Origin: Gaertneriomyces semiglobifer
Lineage: Eukaryota > Chytridiomycota > Chytridiomycetes > Spizellomycetales > Spizellomycetaceae
DNA: 64,000 nucleotides
Direction: 5' to 3'
Assembly (NCBI GenBank): GCA_025558075.1
Contig: JAHLKF010000009.1
Coordinates: 372,001-436,000 of the forward strand
The notes beneath the pieces are model-generated. The model had not been told where the DNA came from. It saw only the letters and a list, made by a program, of their open reading frames with translations, and did not search any database. Positions 10,128 through 21,000 of the stretch are shown one piece after another; the stretch's first letter is position 1; every line of letters begins with the position of its first letter. The position numbers and the translations under genes were made by a program.

Positions 10128-11776
10128 ATGAGTTTTTTCAACTTTGGTGGCAGCAGTGTTAACAATGAGATTCAACCAGAGGAGGACAGCAATCAGGATG
10201 AGGTAGCTGCTACCAGCACCACCCCATCGACTGCTAGTCCGATATCGCCTATGCCAGATGATGAAACACCTCTAAGCGAATCCAACGAAGCCCCTCCCGG
10301 CACCGAAACCAGCTGTATGCACTTTCAAGTTCGGAGTAAACTGGGCTGGGTCGCGTGGAAAGAGCGAGAAGCCTCGCTATATGCATTGTTCGAGCGTTCG
10401 TTTGCTGCGACCAGATGTGAAATGAAGTTCTCAGAGAGCATGGAGGAGTTTGGATTTGAAGTAGAAGTGCCGAATGACGAGGTTCCAAAGTTCCAAAAGT
10501 TCTTTAAGAGTAAGACGCTGATCCAAGAGATTGGTAGGTAGTTTTGTGCTCATGGGCCATGTTGCATTTAAAGGAGCTCTAACGTATAGCCCAACATACC
10601 AGATTACCTCCATGGTATTGATCCTGTTATTACCAAATGGCGTGACGTGAGCTCTTCCATAATTGCAGCCGCCTTGTCCCAACCGGCTAACTCTAGAGCT
10701 TCCGCACCAGGCGAGACTTGTAAACTTGAAGAAAACTCTTGGGTCAACACTGAAAGATACCAATGGTACATTTGCCGATTGCAGTAACACTCTTTTCATG
10801 TATTATTGGCTGTCACCAATCTTACATGCTTCTAGTTCGCAGCTCTATAGAAGTCCTCAACAACCGTTTCAAATCCCTAGAGCAAGTTGGACAAGCGCGC
10901 GATCGGGAAGTTGACGCTATCAAAGCCCAGTTTGTGCACATGCAAACAACTTTAGTACAACGGCTGGAGGATATACAAACTCGGTCTCTGAATCGTATGA
11001 ACGAACTGATCAACAGCAAACTCGAAGCCATCCAGAAAGACATTCTCACCACCATACGTGAAGATCTCGCGGTGATGGATATTGAGTTGCCGGATCCGGC
11101 AGCAAAAGGCGCAGTCGTCGTAGTAGATAAGGAGGTGGGCGTAATTCCACAGGAGCCGAATCCGGAGCTTGTCCGACAGCAGACCGTGATACAAGAGTTG
11201 GCTGAACGCGTAGGAGTGTCGGATAAACAATACGCTGAAGCAGAAGCGGATCGCCAATTGCTGAGAAGCAGGGTGGCTGCTGCTGATCAGCAAGTGTCGG
11301 CGTTGACAACAGAACGTCAGGAATTGGATGTGGAACTGCGAGACGTCCGATCACAGTTAACAGAATTGCAAACCGAACATGCGGCACTGCGAAAGCTTTT
11401 GATGAAATCCGCACAGATTGAGACTGAAAGAGACGAATTAAAGAAACTCATTGAGGCGCAAAAAGAAGAGTTAACCAGAGAGTTTGAGGTTGAGAAAGAA
11501 CGCATCCAAAAACAGATTGCAACAGAACGCGCAGCGCTTCGAGAGGAGTTTCCCGCCAAACAACCATTACGTGAGGTACTGGATGACGAGCATGGACTTA
11601 CGGAGGTCAGGCAACCGCAGAAGCAGGGTAGTGAGATCGGCTCCTTCGCTGTCCCGGTTGTTGACATTCCGTCCAAAGCAGACGCACCAGACATTGGAGA
11701 GGCAGTACAGAAACATGCGGTGGACGTAGTAGACATAAGGACAGACGGAGACGACCCATGGAAAGACTCCGCCTGA
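10128..11776 (+). CDS. Coiled-coil protein of unknown function
   Basis: Three exons: 10128-10533, 10603-10765 and 10843-11776, about 500 residues. The splice choices (phases 1 and 2) are the ones that keep one reading frame. The first about 60 residues are Ser/Thr/Pro/Glu rich and probably disordered. A compact region follows with a recognisable texture (QVRSKLGWVAWKERE, EFGFEVEVPNDEVPKFQKFF, DYLHGIDPVITKWRDV). From about residue 195 the protein is mostly heptad-like coiled coil (LRSRVAAADQQVSALTTERQ, ELQTEHAALRKLLMKS), ending in an acidic tail with DGDDPWKDSA. I do not recognise the family. It looks structural, perhaps a tether or scaffold. Its 3' end is 17 bp from that of the convergent NFKBIL1-like gene. 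Confidence 0.75.
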
Positions 11777-11793
11777 CCCATCCATCACCAAAA

Positions 11794-12618
11794 CTACCTG
11801 ATATCATTATTGATCGCGTTCAAACATTGTGATACGACGTTCACCTGCTTCACAACCTCCTCCCATTCTTCCAACTTGAATAGGTTTTTGTTACGGGCAA
11901 ATTTGTCCGGATGCCAGAGTAATAGACTGTCCTTAACCATCTTCTTCTTTTGGTCTGCGGACAACACAGCGTCCGCAAACAGAAAATGCCTTACCGAGCT
12001 CTCATCGATCAATTTTCGCTTCACTACCGGTAACGGCAACACAGACGCAGCAAGACTATGCGGAACTTTTGCCGCCCGGAGTCTGGTCCACCCGGCCCTA
12101 TAAAGTTTGCGGGCCTCATCAAGCTCCCGTCTTTCCCGCTCTTTCTCGATCCGGCTCAAATCTTGCAGCCTTGTCGCCTCCGCCTCTCGACTCTTCCTTT
12201 TCGCCTTGTCGTCTTTTTTCCTTTTGCGGTCCTCCGCCTCTTTCGCTTTCTGTTCCTCGTGGCCATACCGCACCTGATGCATTTCTCGTCTCATTCTATC
12301 AGCCCATGTATCATAGTCTTCTCGGTTACTGTAACTAGACGTATCCGACCACTTTGCCTGCCAGAAATCTTGCGACATACCCTCATCAACATCATCCCAC
12401 CATATACTTTCGTACTCAGGCTCAGGTTTGCGAGCCTGTGGAGGAGGGATGTATGCATCCTCATCCTCAAAGATGAATTCGTAGTTTTTGGACGAGCTTG
12501 CTGAAGATCTGGAAGATTTGTCGGAAGCCCCTGTTCGCCGTCGCTTGCTTCGCTTCTCCTCGTCCGTGTCCCTATCATGGCGCTTTTTGAACCGGAGAGT
12601 ACCTTTCTCTTTTCCCAT
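11794..12618 (-). CDS. NFKBIL1-like protein with degenerate J-type C-terminal domain
   Basis: A single exon of 274 residues. The N-terminal half is highly charged, with a basic start (GTLRFKKRHDRDTDEEKRSKRRR), acidic/aromatic patches, and a long Lys/Arg/Glu helix at about residues 110-165. The C-terminal 90 residues resemble the J-like module of NFKBIL1-type proteins: a helix, then WHPDKFARNKN, where HPD is kept, and a final helix ending VSQCLNAINNDIR. NFKBIL1 relatives are nuclear and linked to RNA processing in animals. The similarity is from motif memory only, so a plain nuclear J-domain protein is the alternative. Confidence 0.7.
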   Translation of the reverse strand: MGKEKGTLRFKKRHDRDTDEEKRSKRRRTGASDKSSRSSASSSKNYEFIFEDEDAYIPPPQARKPEPEYESIWWDDVDEGMSQDFWQAKWSDTSSYSNREDYDTWADRMRREMHQVRYGHEEQKAKEAEDRKRKKDDKAKRKSREAEATRLQDLSRIEKERERRELDEARKLYRAGWTRLRAAKVPHSLAASVLPLPVVKRKLIDESSVRHFLFADAVLSADQKKKMVKDSLLLWHPDKFARNKNLFKLEEWEEVVKQVNVVSQCLNAINNDIR

Positions 12619-12873
12619 GGCTATATACTGGCCTGCATAAATTACGTTTTCAATGTGTGATGGAAAGGTGGACAGCGCGCCAATGTAAGCGAAGATGAGG
12701 TAAGCAAGACCAGCTCATCTCCGCGGACGAAGAATTGCAACTGCGAACGGTCTACGGTGGTTGGGATAAAAACTGTGTTGAACTTTAACTCTGCGATGGG
12801 GTGCCCAAAACTGGTATATACATAAGGGAAATGAAAGACCGTTGCTCACGGTAATCCATCTTTCGTAACCTCA

Positions 12874-14017
12874 CTAAGAGTCGGCCCATTCTGCCCATGT
12901 TCCCTTTGCCCACATAACGCCATTGCCCCTGCCCGAACTCCATAGACCGTGCTTCTTGATATCCCGTAATCCCATGACCAACGTGCCCATGAAAAGCACA
13001 GCACAAGCGTATCCGAAAATCGTACACATGTTCCACGGCAAACAGGACGCCAACTCATCTGGCTGGGTAGAAAAGGCAAGTCTTGGGCATTTACCATACC
13101 ATACAAGCACCGAGGGGGCGGCAATCCAGAAACCGACATAGATGGCATCCACGCCAATCTCGACTCTACTGAATCGAGGGTGCCTATGAGGTGGAACCCC
13201 AATGAAAGCCGGAAAGCAGTATACAATGATGCAGCCGATAGAGACGAACTAGACAAAATGTTAGCGATCGTATCCAAAGTGAGCCTGCTAACCTGCAATA
13301 CGTACAATTGATGATATCGATGTAAAACACATCAGGTTGATACCAGAAACAGCGAGCACGGCTGAGGTGTAGTTAACATTGAACGAGGCAGTGGCAAGGC
13401 TGGCAAAGGCAGCTGCGGAGTGTCAGCAATCAGTAAATGGCAAAGCGGAGTATCACTCTGCATCCAGCCCTCGTACCTCCAGCAAGTAACAGTTGTGTCA
13501 TTCGCATCAAAAATCGATATTCTGTAATTGTCTCGAAGCGTCTGGGTAATGGAACCGCCCGGGTATAGAGTAGCAAGTGTGTCCCGCTTTTGCGTGGGCG
13601 AAACATATCCTCGGTTGTTGCATTATTTCTACTCAAAGAGGCAGCGGGTTCCAAGGTCAATCCAGGGACGCTCCCGTTGGGACCACGGTTTCGCACAGAA
13701 GTCTCCCGAAGTTGGGACGACGCTCCGACTTGCGAAACCGTCGGCGAAGCGGCCGATTGATGTGGGCTTGTCGGAGCAGTTGGCGGCTTGATATCCGACA
13801 ACGACGACTTGCTAGCGGAATTCGTCGGAGCATCGTCTCCAGGAGCATTCAATATAAATGTTCCGGCAAGGGGAGAAGCGGGAGCTGAGGACGGAGGCGG
13901 ATAGAGCGGCGATGACGCTGACGCCGGCGCAGGAGTTGGCGTTGGCAAACCGGAGAACGACATTTCGTAGAAGCTCGCTGCGGGTGAATTCCCGAGTGGC
14001 CAACTGCTGCTAATCAA
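12874..14017 (-). CDS. Four-span membrane protein, MARVEL-like, with long disordered N-terminus
   Basis: Exons 14017-13477, 13412-13306 and 13248-12874 give about 340 residues (322 if the ATG at 13963 is used). The first about 150 residues are Pro/Ser/Ala rich and probably cytosolic. After an amphipathic stretch (YRFLMRMTQLLLAG) come hydrophobic segments AAFASLATASF, VLAVSGINLMCF, SIVFVSIGCIIVYCF, VGFWIAAPSVLVWYG and CTIFGYACAVLFMGTLVMG. Paired Cys residues (GKCPRL, SCLPWNMC) sit in the last extracellular loop, typical of fungal MARVEL proteins. MARVEL proteins organise plasma-membrane domains. Family assignment is tentative. The next gene to the left, NFKBIL1-like, is on the same strand, one of only three such cases here. 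Confidence 0.7.
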
Positions 14018-14178
14018 AAGTGGAGTTTACAAGTTCTGAGTCGCCTGGAATTGGAATTGATGTGGCCCGTATCGCGACTTTGACACTTCTTCCAGCCGGC
14101 GTTAACAAAACTTAATAACAGGCATCATATCTAGGCACTAGCTTGAGGGCTTAACAAACGAGCATATAGCAAAGCACC

Positions 14179-15171
14179 ATGAGCTCGTCGGATGTTTGCC
14201 ATCAACTCCTGGAGAGGCACGCAGCGCTTTATAAGGAGGCTGTCACCCATCCGTTTCTGTCAGCTGTGGCAAGTTGAAGTGCTCCCTCACACTGCCAAAT
14301 TGGCAACGCTCTATCGACCTAACATTGAATGCATGCCTACTTTTGTGTATGACAATAGGCAGATGGAACGGCGGACAAGGCATTCGAGAGATGGCTTACA
14401 CAAGATTTTCATTTCTTGTTGACATACATTCAGTTCCTGAGTAATGTGGTGGCCAGAGTGCCGCGGGATGCAGATCCTGCAGCTCGTGAGGTTCGGCCGT
14501 CAATTGGTCCCTTGGATAATGTGCTTCGTCCTCAAGGAGTTTGTGTTCCTGTAATTTCAGGAGCTGATTAAGGGTATGCTGGTCGCCATTCAGTCAATGT
14601 GTCGCGAAGCCTTGTTCTTTCGAGACCAAGCGGAGTCTCTCGGGATCGATTTGGATTATGGTGCAGAGGTAGTGTCTCCCATCACGCAGCAGTACCAGCG
14701 GTTTCTCTCGCAGATTGCAAGTGAGGCAGCCTGGGCTGAAGTGCTGGTGGTGACGTGGGCCGTGGAGAGGGTTAGTTTACTTTCATTTCTCTCAGCGTTG
14801 GGATGCTTTACGAACTTTTTGGCTTTCCGCGTAGGTTTACCTCGACTCGTGGTCCTTCGCTGCTGAGCGAGTCGCTCTTCGCCGCCCCAACAAGTATCAG
14901 ATCTTTATTTCCAACTGGGCGAACAAAGACTTTGCCAAGTTCGTCCAATGGTTGGAAGATATTGCCAATGCTGCTGCTTCCGAAGTTTCCCCGGAGATTG
15001 AACGATTGTTCAAGGAAGTTGTTCAGGTAGCGTACGTGGATATCTTAAAGAAATCAACTACATACTCTAAAGTCCGACGGCATTTAGCTGGAAATTGGCT
15101 TTTGGAACGCAGCCGTGGGTCAGGAAACTTCCGAAATGACGAGCGTCGGGTGTGAACAAGCGCCGCGCTAG
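14179..15171 (+). CDS. TenA/THI-4 family protein (thiaminase II-like)
   Basis: Five exons: 14179-14272, 14363-14490, 14561-14770, 14835-15026 and 15088-15171, all phase-consistent, about 235 residues, the usual TenA length. The helical pattern is typical: an early KAFERWLTQDFHFLLTYIQ, then SMCREALFFRDQAESLGIDL, YGWA-like central helices (EAAWAEVLVVTWAVE), VYLDSW, and a final LEIGFWNAAVG in which FW is the conserved C-terminal feature. TenA enzymes hydrolyse thiamin breakdown products to salvage the pyrimidine. The Cys in SMCRE is not clearly the catalytic Cys, so activity is not assured. The first donor (GCAA|GTTGAA) is weak but gives the only open reading. Confidence 0.8.
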
Positions 15172-15422
15172 TCTTGGGCTTTTCATTCAGGCAGAGGTGC
15201 TCCGTCCACTTGCCAAACAACTGAGCAATGATATACCACATCAATCGTTAGCGTCGCCCATCAGTTCGATACGCATGATATGATCAACCGATATGTTTTG
15301 TTATAAATACTGTACGGTACATAGGGGTACGTACACCCCTGTCTCTATATCTATAGGCTTTGTATTCTACCATAAATGCATTCGTAACCGTCCCTGGCAT
15401 GCTCGTCAGATAATTGATGAAA

Positions 15423-16607
15423 TTACTGATTCTCATCTGAACAAAGGAGAACCGCAGGATCATCTCCAATCGTCAAGAGATTCTCTGTCGGGTCCGTTGA
15501 TGGCGGGAGTGTGCATAAAAGCATCTTTAGCACATTAACGTGCTCAGGATCGGTTTCCTGCTCTACGGAGCTGCAAGATGTTCTCAGCCGCTTTGGATCT
15601 GATAGCAAAAGTAGCCCCTCCGAGTCCTCGTCTTCCAACGGTCTTTTAAGCGAACTTAGTGTAGGCGCTGGGACACCCTCGACGCTACCATTGGTGGAAA
15701 GCAACTCTCGAAGCTTGGCGTTCTGTGATGTGATATGCTCTAATTCCCTCCCCATTGTTAACGCAATGTTACACATTTCCTCTCGCTCGCGCCACCAATG
15801 TGCCCGATCACGTTCCCAGCTTTTACGTTCTTCCGCAAGCCCGTCGGCAAGCGATCGCAAGTCCACGAGTCGCTGCTTTTGTTCCCGTAAAAGTTCTTCA
15901 ACACGCTCTACCTGTTCAGCCCGCTCTTCTAAGGTTCGTATATACTGTTGACGACGTTCTCGAAACGCGCGCTGCGCCGTTCTGTTCTGTTCTGCACGGC
16001 GGGCGGTGGTTTTGCGCTTGTCAGTAGAGTCACTCAAGCTTGACGAATTGCGAGGAGCGGATCTGGGAGTTGCTGTGAGTGACTTTGCTGTGTTTCTTTT
16101 TCCTCTTGATGGCGTCTGGGCCGATGATAAAGTGCATGTGGACTCGGAATAATTTGAAAGTGTCGGACTAGGCTCTCTCAGATGGGCAAGACTCGGATGT
16201 AGATGATCCAAGTGCAATCCGCTGCTTACGACTGATCGCAGCCGCTCCAATCGTTCCAGATCCCCTTCTCCCGCCAAACCACCAAAATCTTCCAACTTGA
16301 GGTCTGGTGCCCAAAGTAGGCCCTCTGCTGGATGTTCCGCGTGTGCCAAGGGTACTTCACCATCTTCGTCGTTCACACTGGCATGGCCGTACTGTGAGAT
16401 GGTGAGTGGTGTGACGCGCGGGATGTTATGGAGCTGGTGATGGTAGGCTGGTACAGATACTGGTGGAACGACCGGAAGTGCAGCATGGTACGACAGCGAT
16501 GTGGAAGGGGGCTCGGCAGCGGCAGCAAAGGAGGGAAAGAGGTTCTTGCGTGGCGACGAGAGCGTGGGAGAGGAGCTAGAAGTGGATGGCGTACGCGAAG
16601 AGGTCAT
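15423..16607 (-). CDS. bZIP transcription factor, Yap/Pap1-type
   Basis: A single exon of 394 residues. The N-terminal half is Pro/Ser rich. The bZIP lies at about residue 195-260: the basic region RRAEQNRTAQRAFRERR has the fungal AP-1 signature NxxAQxxFR, followed by a leucine-zipper stretch (EERAEQVERVEELLREQKQRLVDL is split here only for description: EERAEQVERVEELL, then REQKQRLVDL). Pap1/Yap1 relatives bind TTAC/GTAA half sites and respond to oxidative or metal stress. The C-terminal Cys-containing part (TSCSSVEQ, MLLCTLPP, VLLCSDENQ) could be a redox-sensing Cys-rich domain, but its spacing is not diagnostic. It is divergent from COQ7. Confidence 0.88.
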   Translation of the reverse strand: MTSSRTPSTSSSSPTLSSPRKNLFPSFAAAAEPPSTSLSYHAALPVVPPVSVPAYHHQLHNIPRVTPLTISQYGHASVNDEDGEVPLAHAEHPAEGLLWAPDLKLEDFGGLAGEGDLERLERLRSVVSSGLHLDHLHPSLAHLREPSPTLSNYSESTCTLSSAQTPSRGKRNTAKSLTATPRSAPRNSSSLSDSTDKRKTTARRAEQNRTAQRAFRERRQQYIRTLEERAEQVERVEELLREQKQRLVDLRSLADGLAEERKSWERDRAHWWREREEMCNIALTMGRELEHITSQNAKLRELLSTNGSVEGVPAPTLSSLKRPLEDEDSEGLLLLSDPKRLRTSCSSVEQETDPEHVNVLKMLLCTLPPSTDPTENLLTIGDDPAVLLCSDENQ

Positions 16608-17107
16608 GCTGGCGAGGAAAGCTTTTCGTCGTGTTCACTTATACGGAATGGTCGGCTTGCCTAAAAGACATTGTTAAATAAAATGATACCAGGACCTATT
16701 ATTCTTTACAGCAGTGAACGAACCTACTTCCAGCCAAAACTTTATTAGGCCGTGCCGCTAACCTCAACGTTCTCGACTATGCAGTGCGCTACACAGCAAA
16801 CTAAAGCGTGAAATGCAATGCGCTTCTCCCTTGAGCTCTCTGTCACCATTTTACGACCTGGGACCCTTCCCAATACGCAGAATGCGCGGCCCGAAGGCCC
16901 AACCCCCACCATTAGCGTGGCCGCCTATAACAAGGAATGAATGGAACTCAATTCATCACGTCGCTTCAACGCGTCGCATTGTTAGCTGCTCGAAATTATT
17001 CCGATCCTGCGCAGTATTACACCTACGTTGATCGAGGCTGCAGGGATCTGAATATCGGCTGACAGCTTACCTGTAGGCTCCTGTGGAGTTGTCGAATCTG
17101 AGGAAGG
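16608..17107. promoter_or_regulatory. Divergent promoter spacer between bZIP and COQ7
   Basis: 500 bp between two divergent starts. It contains mixed-composition sequence with no convincing ORF or repeat. Confidence 0.4.
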
Positions 17108-18021
17108 ATGATGCATCCGCTGAGGCGTTTCCCTGGGTGTTGTGTTGCAAGAATCGGAAGGCGACGCTTGCCCGTTGTGCTGCCGGGTGTTGCTCAACGA
17201 CATGTACCGCGGACATATGTAACTGAGCAAGATTCCCAGCAACAGACTGGAGAGGCATCGATCAAGGAAGTGAAGCCGCTGACAAAGGAGCAGAAAGACT
17301 TTATAGCCTCAATGTTACGTGTGGATCATGCTGGCGAACTTGGTGCAAATTGGATATACAAAGGCCAACTGGCCGTCTTAGGGAAAGACCCACATCTCAA
17401 CAGTGTCATTCAGGTGGGCAATCAAGCCCCCTCCTGCTAGGCGCTTTTGCTGCTGTCCACTTGTCAACGTGGATTCTGATACTATCTTGACTAGCACATG
17501 TGGGACCAGGAAAAAGTTCATCTCAAAGCGTTTGACGACATTCTGGGCGACAACCGAGTGAGGCCTACAGCTCTCCGTCCTCTATGGGAAGCGGCAGGGT
17601 ACGCTTTAGGCGCTGGGACTGCTCTCATTGGCAAGGAAGCTGCAATGGCGTGCACGGAAGCGGTTGAGACAGTGATTGGCCAGCACTACAATGAGTATGT
17701 ACCTGCGCAAGTCGTAAAAAGGCGTTGTTACACAATGAGTGTCTGATTGGAGCGTTCGTGAAGCCAGTTGCGAGAGTTGCTGAAAATTGATCACCCGGAG
17801 GTACATAAGTTACGTGAAGTCATCAAGCGATTCAGAGATGAAGAGCTGGAACATCTGGACACAGCCGTGGATCATGATGCTCAGAAGGTTCGTTTGATAG
17901 CGATGTATAAAGTTAACGGTGTGCCAACGTTGACACCGTCTAGGCACCAGCGTATCCGGGTTTGACCGCAGCCATACAGCAGGGATGTAAAGTAGCCATT
18001 TGGATAGCTGCACGTGTATAG
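17108..18021 (+). CDS. COQ7: COQ7, 5-demethoxyubiquinone hydroxylase
   Basis: Four exons: 17108-17413, 17495-17694, 17764-17887 and 17944-18021, about 235 residues, all introns GT...AG. The Arg-rich start ([20 protein letters not shown]) fits a mitochondrial presequence. The di-iron ligands are in place: E in DHAGELG, ExxH in DQEKVH, E in [15 protein letters not shown], and ExxH in DEELEHLD. The ending [11 protein letters not shown] is characteristic of the family. COQ7 carries out the penultimate step of ubiquinone synthesis on the inner mitochondrial membrane. Its 3' end is 54 bp from that of the convergent ARM/SPRY gene. Confidence 0.95.
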
Positions 18022-18075
18022 ACATATGTAGTCGCATAGCCATTACCAGTAGCTCATGCACTGCGGTGTACGCAC

Positions 18076-21000
18076 CTACTGTGCAAACGGTCTTCCTCCG
18101 GACCACATGAACTGCTCCTTTCCTAGATTCAACCCAAATTTCGCAATGTTCCGTACGTACGGGACATACAATCTCTCCTCTAGAGCCTTCAATACCGAGC
18201 CTGCCAATTTTAAAGTTAATACTACTGTTGCGAATGCTGGGAAGATCATCCGTACCACGAAGATGCCCATTGAAAGTGAAAAGGATTTCACCAGCACGGG
18301 GATCAATACCACAGCCAACGATATCCGCTTCCTGTAAATGCGGCCCTTCCCATAATGCTAGAATCCGAACTCTCTCAGTACTGGTGACGTTGAGAATGGC
18401 TTTACGCAGTTGATCGGCAGAAATGAGCTCTTCATCCAAATCCCGGCTCTGGACCGAGACAACACTGTACTGCCCATGCGGCAGCACGGCCAGAAATATG
18501 TAGTTGCCTTCCCTGTCGGAAACGCCAATATGTGGTATCCTGATTACCCAAAGATTAGCAATTTCATGCAAGTATCTTTCATAACTGCATAACAGAATAC
18601 TAACGTCGTTTGCGTCAGCCCACGCAGACCAACCTGTAGTTCAAAGTAATTGAAGTGCCAAGTGGAGTGTGGCAAGCGAGTTTCGCTGATAGTGTTCGGG
18701 ATAGCGTCATCAATTCGCCATTTCTCAACCTCACAACGAACGTCTGGTACGGCTGTTCTTGGGCACCCCTCGACTATTCCTGCAATCGGCTGATACCCTT
18801 CTGGCAAATACCTAACGTAGCATTATTACGCCACATTTTGGAGGAAAGAAGCATTCAGGTGCGGTGCTTACCTCAAAGGATCCAGGGCATGGCCAAAGTA
18901 CACACGACACCCCTGACCGGATGCTAGCGACAAGGCCGGGTACCACCATACTCCCTCAACGCCCTCAAACGCAACTCCCATGTGCTCACCGTTGAGCAGA
19001 TATGCCATCTCGCCAGCATCCATGTCTATGAGGGCAGTGACAATGTCGCCTTCTGACCAAGCTTCGCCAAAATGATTCTAGGTTTTATGCTCAATACCCA
19101 GTCTCGATGTCTCATGGCCTGACATACTTACATCCTTCGGCGACAAACCATGCCAGCGTTTCCTTCGGTGGCCGTCAATCGCATAAGAGTCATCATTGTC
19201 TGCAAGTCGTGCGTTAGTAAGCGGCCTTCCGAAATATTCGACTAATCGTTTACCTCCGACTCCGGTTCCCGCTTCGGGATCGAATACACACCATCCTTTG
19301 GCCCATCCAATTTGCACAATGCCGTCGTTAAACAGTTCAACCTCGTAGGCGTATCTACCATGGCGAACCCCGACATTTGCTTTGATGCTCTCGAAAGTCC
19401 AGGAATCATTTCGTATCTGCACCGCGCAAACAGTCCATCAGCAGCAATTCACAGTAATGTCATAGAGACACGAGTGCGTACCAACGATCCTTGTGGGGAA
19501 ACTGAAATGTAGGGTGTGCCCCGTTCGGCCGTAAATCGCGCATAATGGTCTTCACTGCTGAGGACGAACGCCTGGCTTGAACAGTCACATGAAGCTTCCA
19601 AGAAACACTTTAAATAATGCCCTAAGATGGTAGAGTTACTTGACATCATCGCCTTGGCCAGTCCGGTGAAGCTGTAAGGGACGTCCAAGATAGCGTTTTT
19701 GAGATTCGGGATAAGAGCAGAGGCTGCAATAGATATCATCGCCTGTTCCTTCACATTGATACGGTCCAGTCGCATGAGTGAGACCATTACTGGGAAAATC
19801 TCTTCGCGCATAAGAAACTGCTGTGCCGCCTCTGAACGACAGAATATTGCGTCATTGATTGCTTGGTAGGTATGCAGAGGTTTCTTCATACGTACCAAGT
19901 ACCAGTGCTTTATCAATGACTTTCAACGTGTTGATCGCCAGAATATCCCTGAACTCCGCAAAGCTGGAAAGCTCAATGTTGTCAGCAGTGTCCCTGAAGA
20001 GCGAATTCTTCCGAACCGTGCTACCCCCAGGTGAGCGCATTTGCGCACTCTGGAAGGGATGTGTCTCAACACCTTTTCCGTCAACCAGTGGGAGAATCGC
20101 GAGATCCAACAGGGCTGTGAGGAGGCGCTCCAGGGTGTGCTGCTCAACAGTGTCATACAAGCCGCTTTCAAAAAGTACAGCCAACCCGACGAGCTGATAC
20201 GTTAATTTTTCCAATGCCTCGTAGTGACCAATATCGGCATTGTAAAGCGTCCCACGTTTTCGGCCTGCTGAGCCAGGTAGAGTAGAAGTACCAGGAAGCT
20301 GTGCGTCGTTGAAGTTGATTTCCTCCGAACGACGGCTGAAGTATTGAGGGAACATCAAGTGGATCGCCTGCTCAGCTCCTTCCCGTACAACAGTTGTCAA
20401 AGGAATCACGGCAGTAGCAACAATGCTATTTTGCAAACTTGGATCTAATATAGCCTCCAATGAGCGACGGCCACGATACAGTCTTTGAGCATTTCATACC
20501 TTTGCGAGCCATGGTAGAAAGCGCTTTAGCCGCTACGATATGGACTGTGTCCCTTTCACCATGGATGAGCAGCGCGCTTAGCGTCTCCACACCACCCTTC
20601 TTGGTTATCTGCTGCATCATCTCCTCTACAATTGACTGTCAACCCGCTGCGTATGCATTAGGTCCACAGTGGGAGTGACACCTACCTGAGAAAGCGACGA
20701 GATTTAACAACAGAGCTGCACCTGCGTACTGCAATTCCACCTCATCTGACGTGCAAAAGTGCAGTATTATGTCTGCTACCTCGGAAGTTTCGAGATGCGC
20801 TCGACTAACCGCGGTAGAGGAAAGGTAAACCATGATATCTGCGATGTACCTGCACGGGACGGCTCGTTCCAAATCGGTGTAGCACAAAAGGTACAACGGC
20901 TCACTTACAAAGCTATATGCACGCTTGAGTTGTATCCGGCCGCGATCAGCAAACCTAGTCCTTTAGATTCAAAGAACGGAGTGTGCGCTTCATCTGTGAT

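Noticed and set aside
12058..12504. Plus-strand ORF with membrane-like composition
   Set aside because: It is antisense to the Lys/Glu/Arg-rich NFKBIL1-like coding exon, which produces Leu/Phe-rich shadow frames.
17810..18571. 253-residue minus-strand ORF reading through COQ7
   Set aside because: Only its first part encodes SPRY sequence. Past the frame break the other frame carries the SPRY ending, and the extension runs antisense to COQ7 exons.
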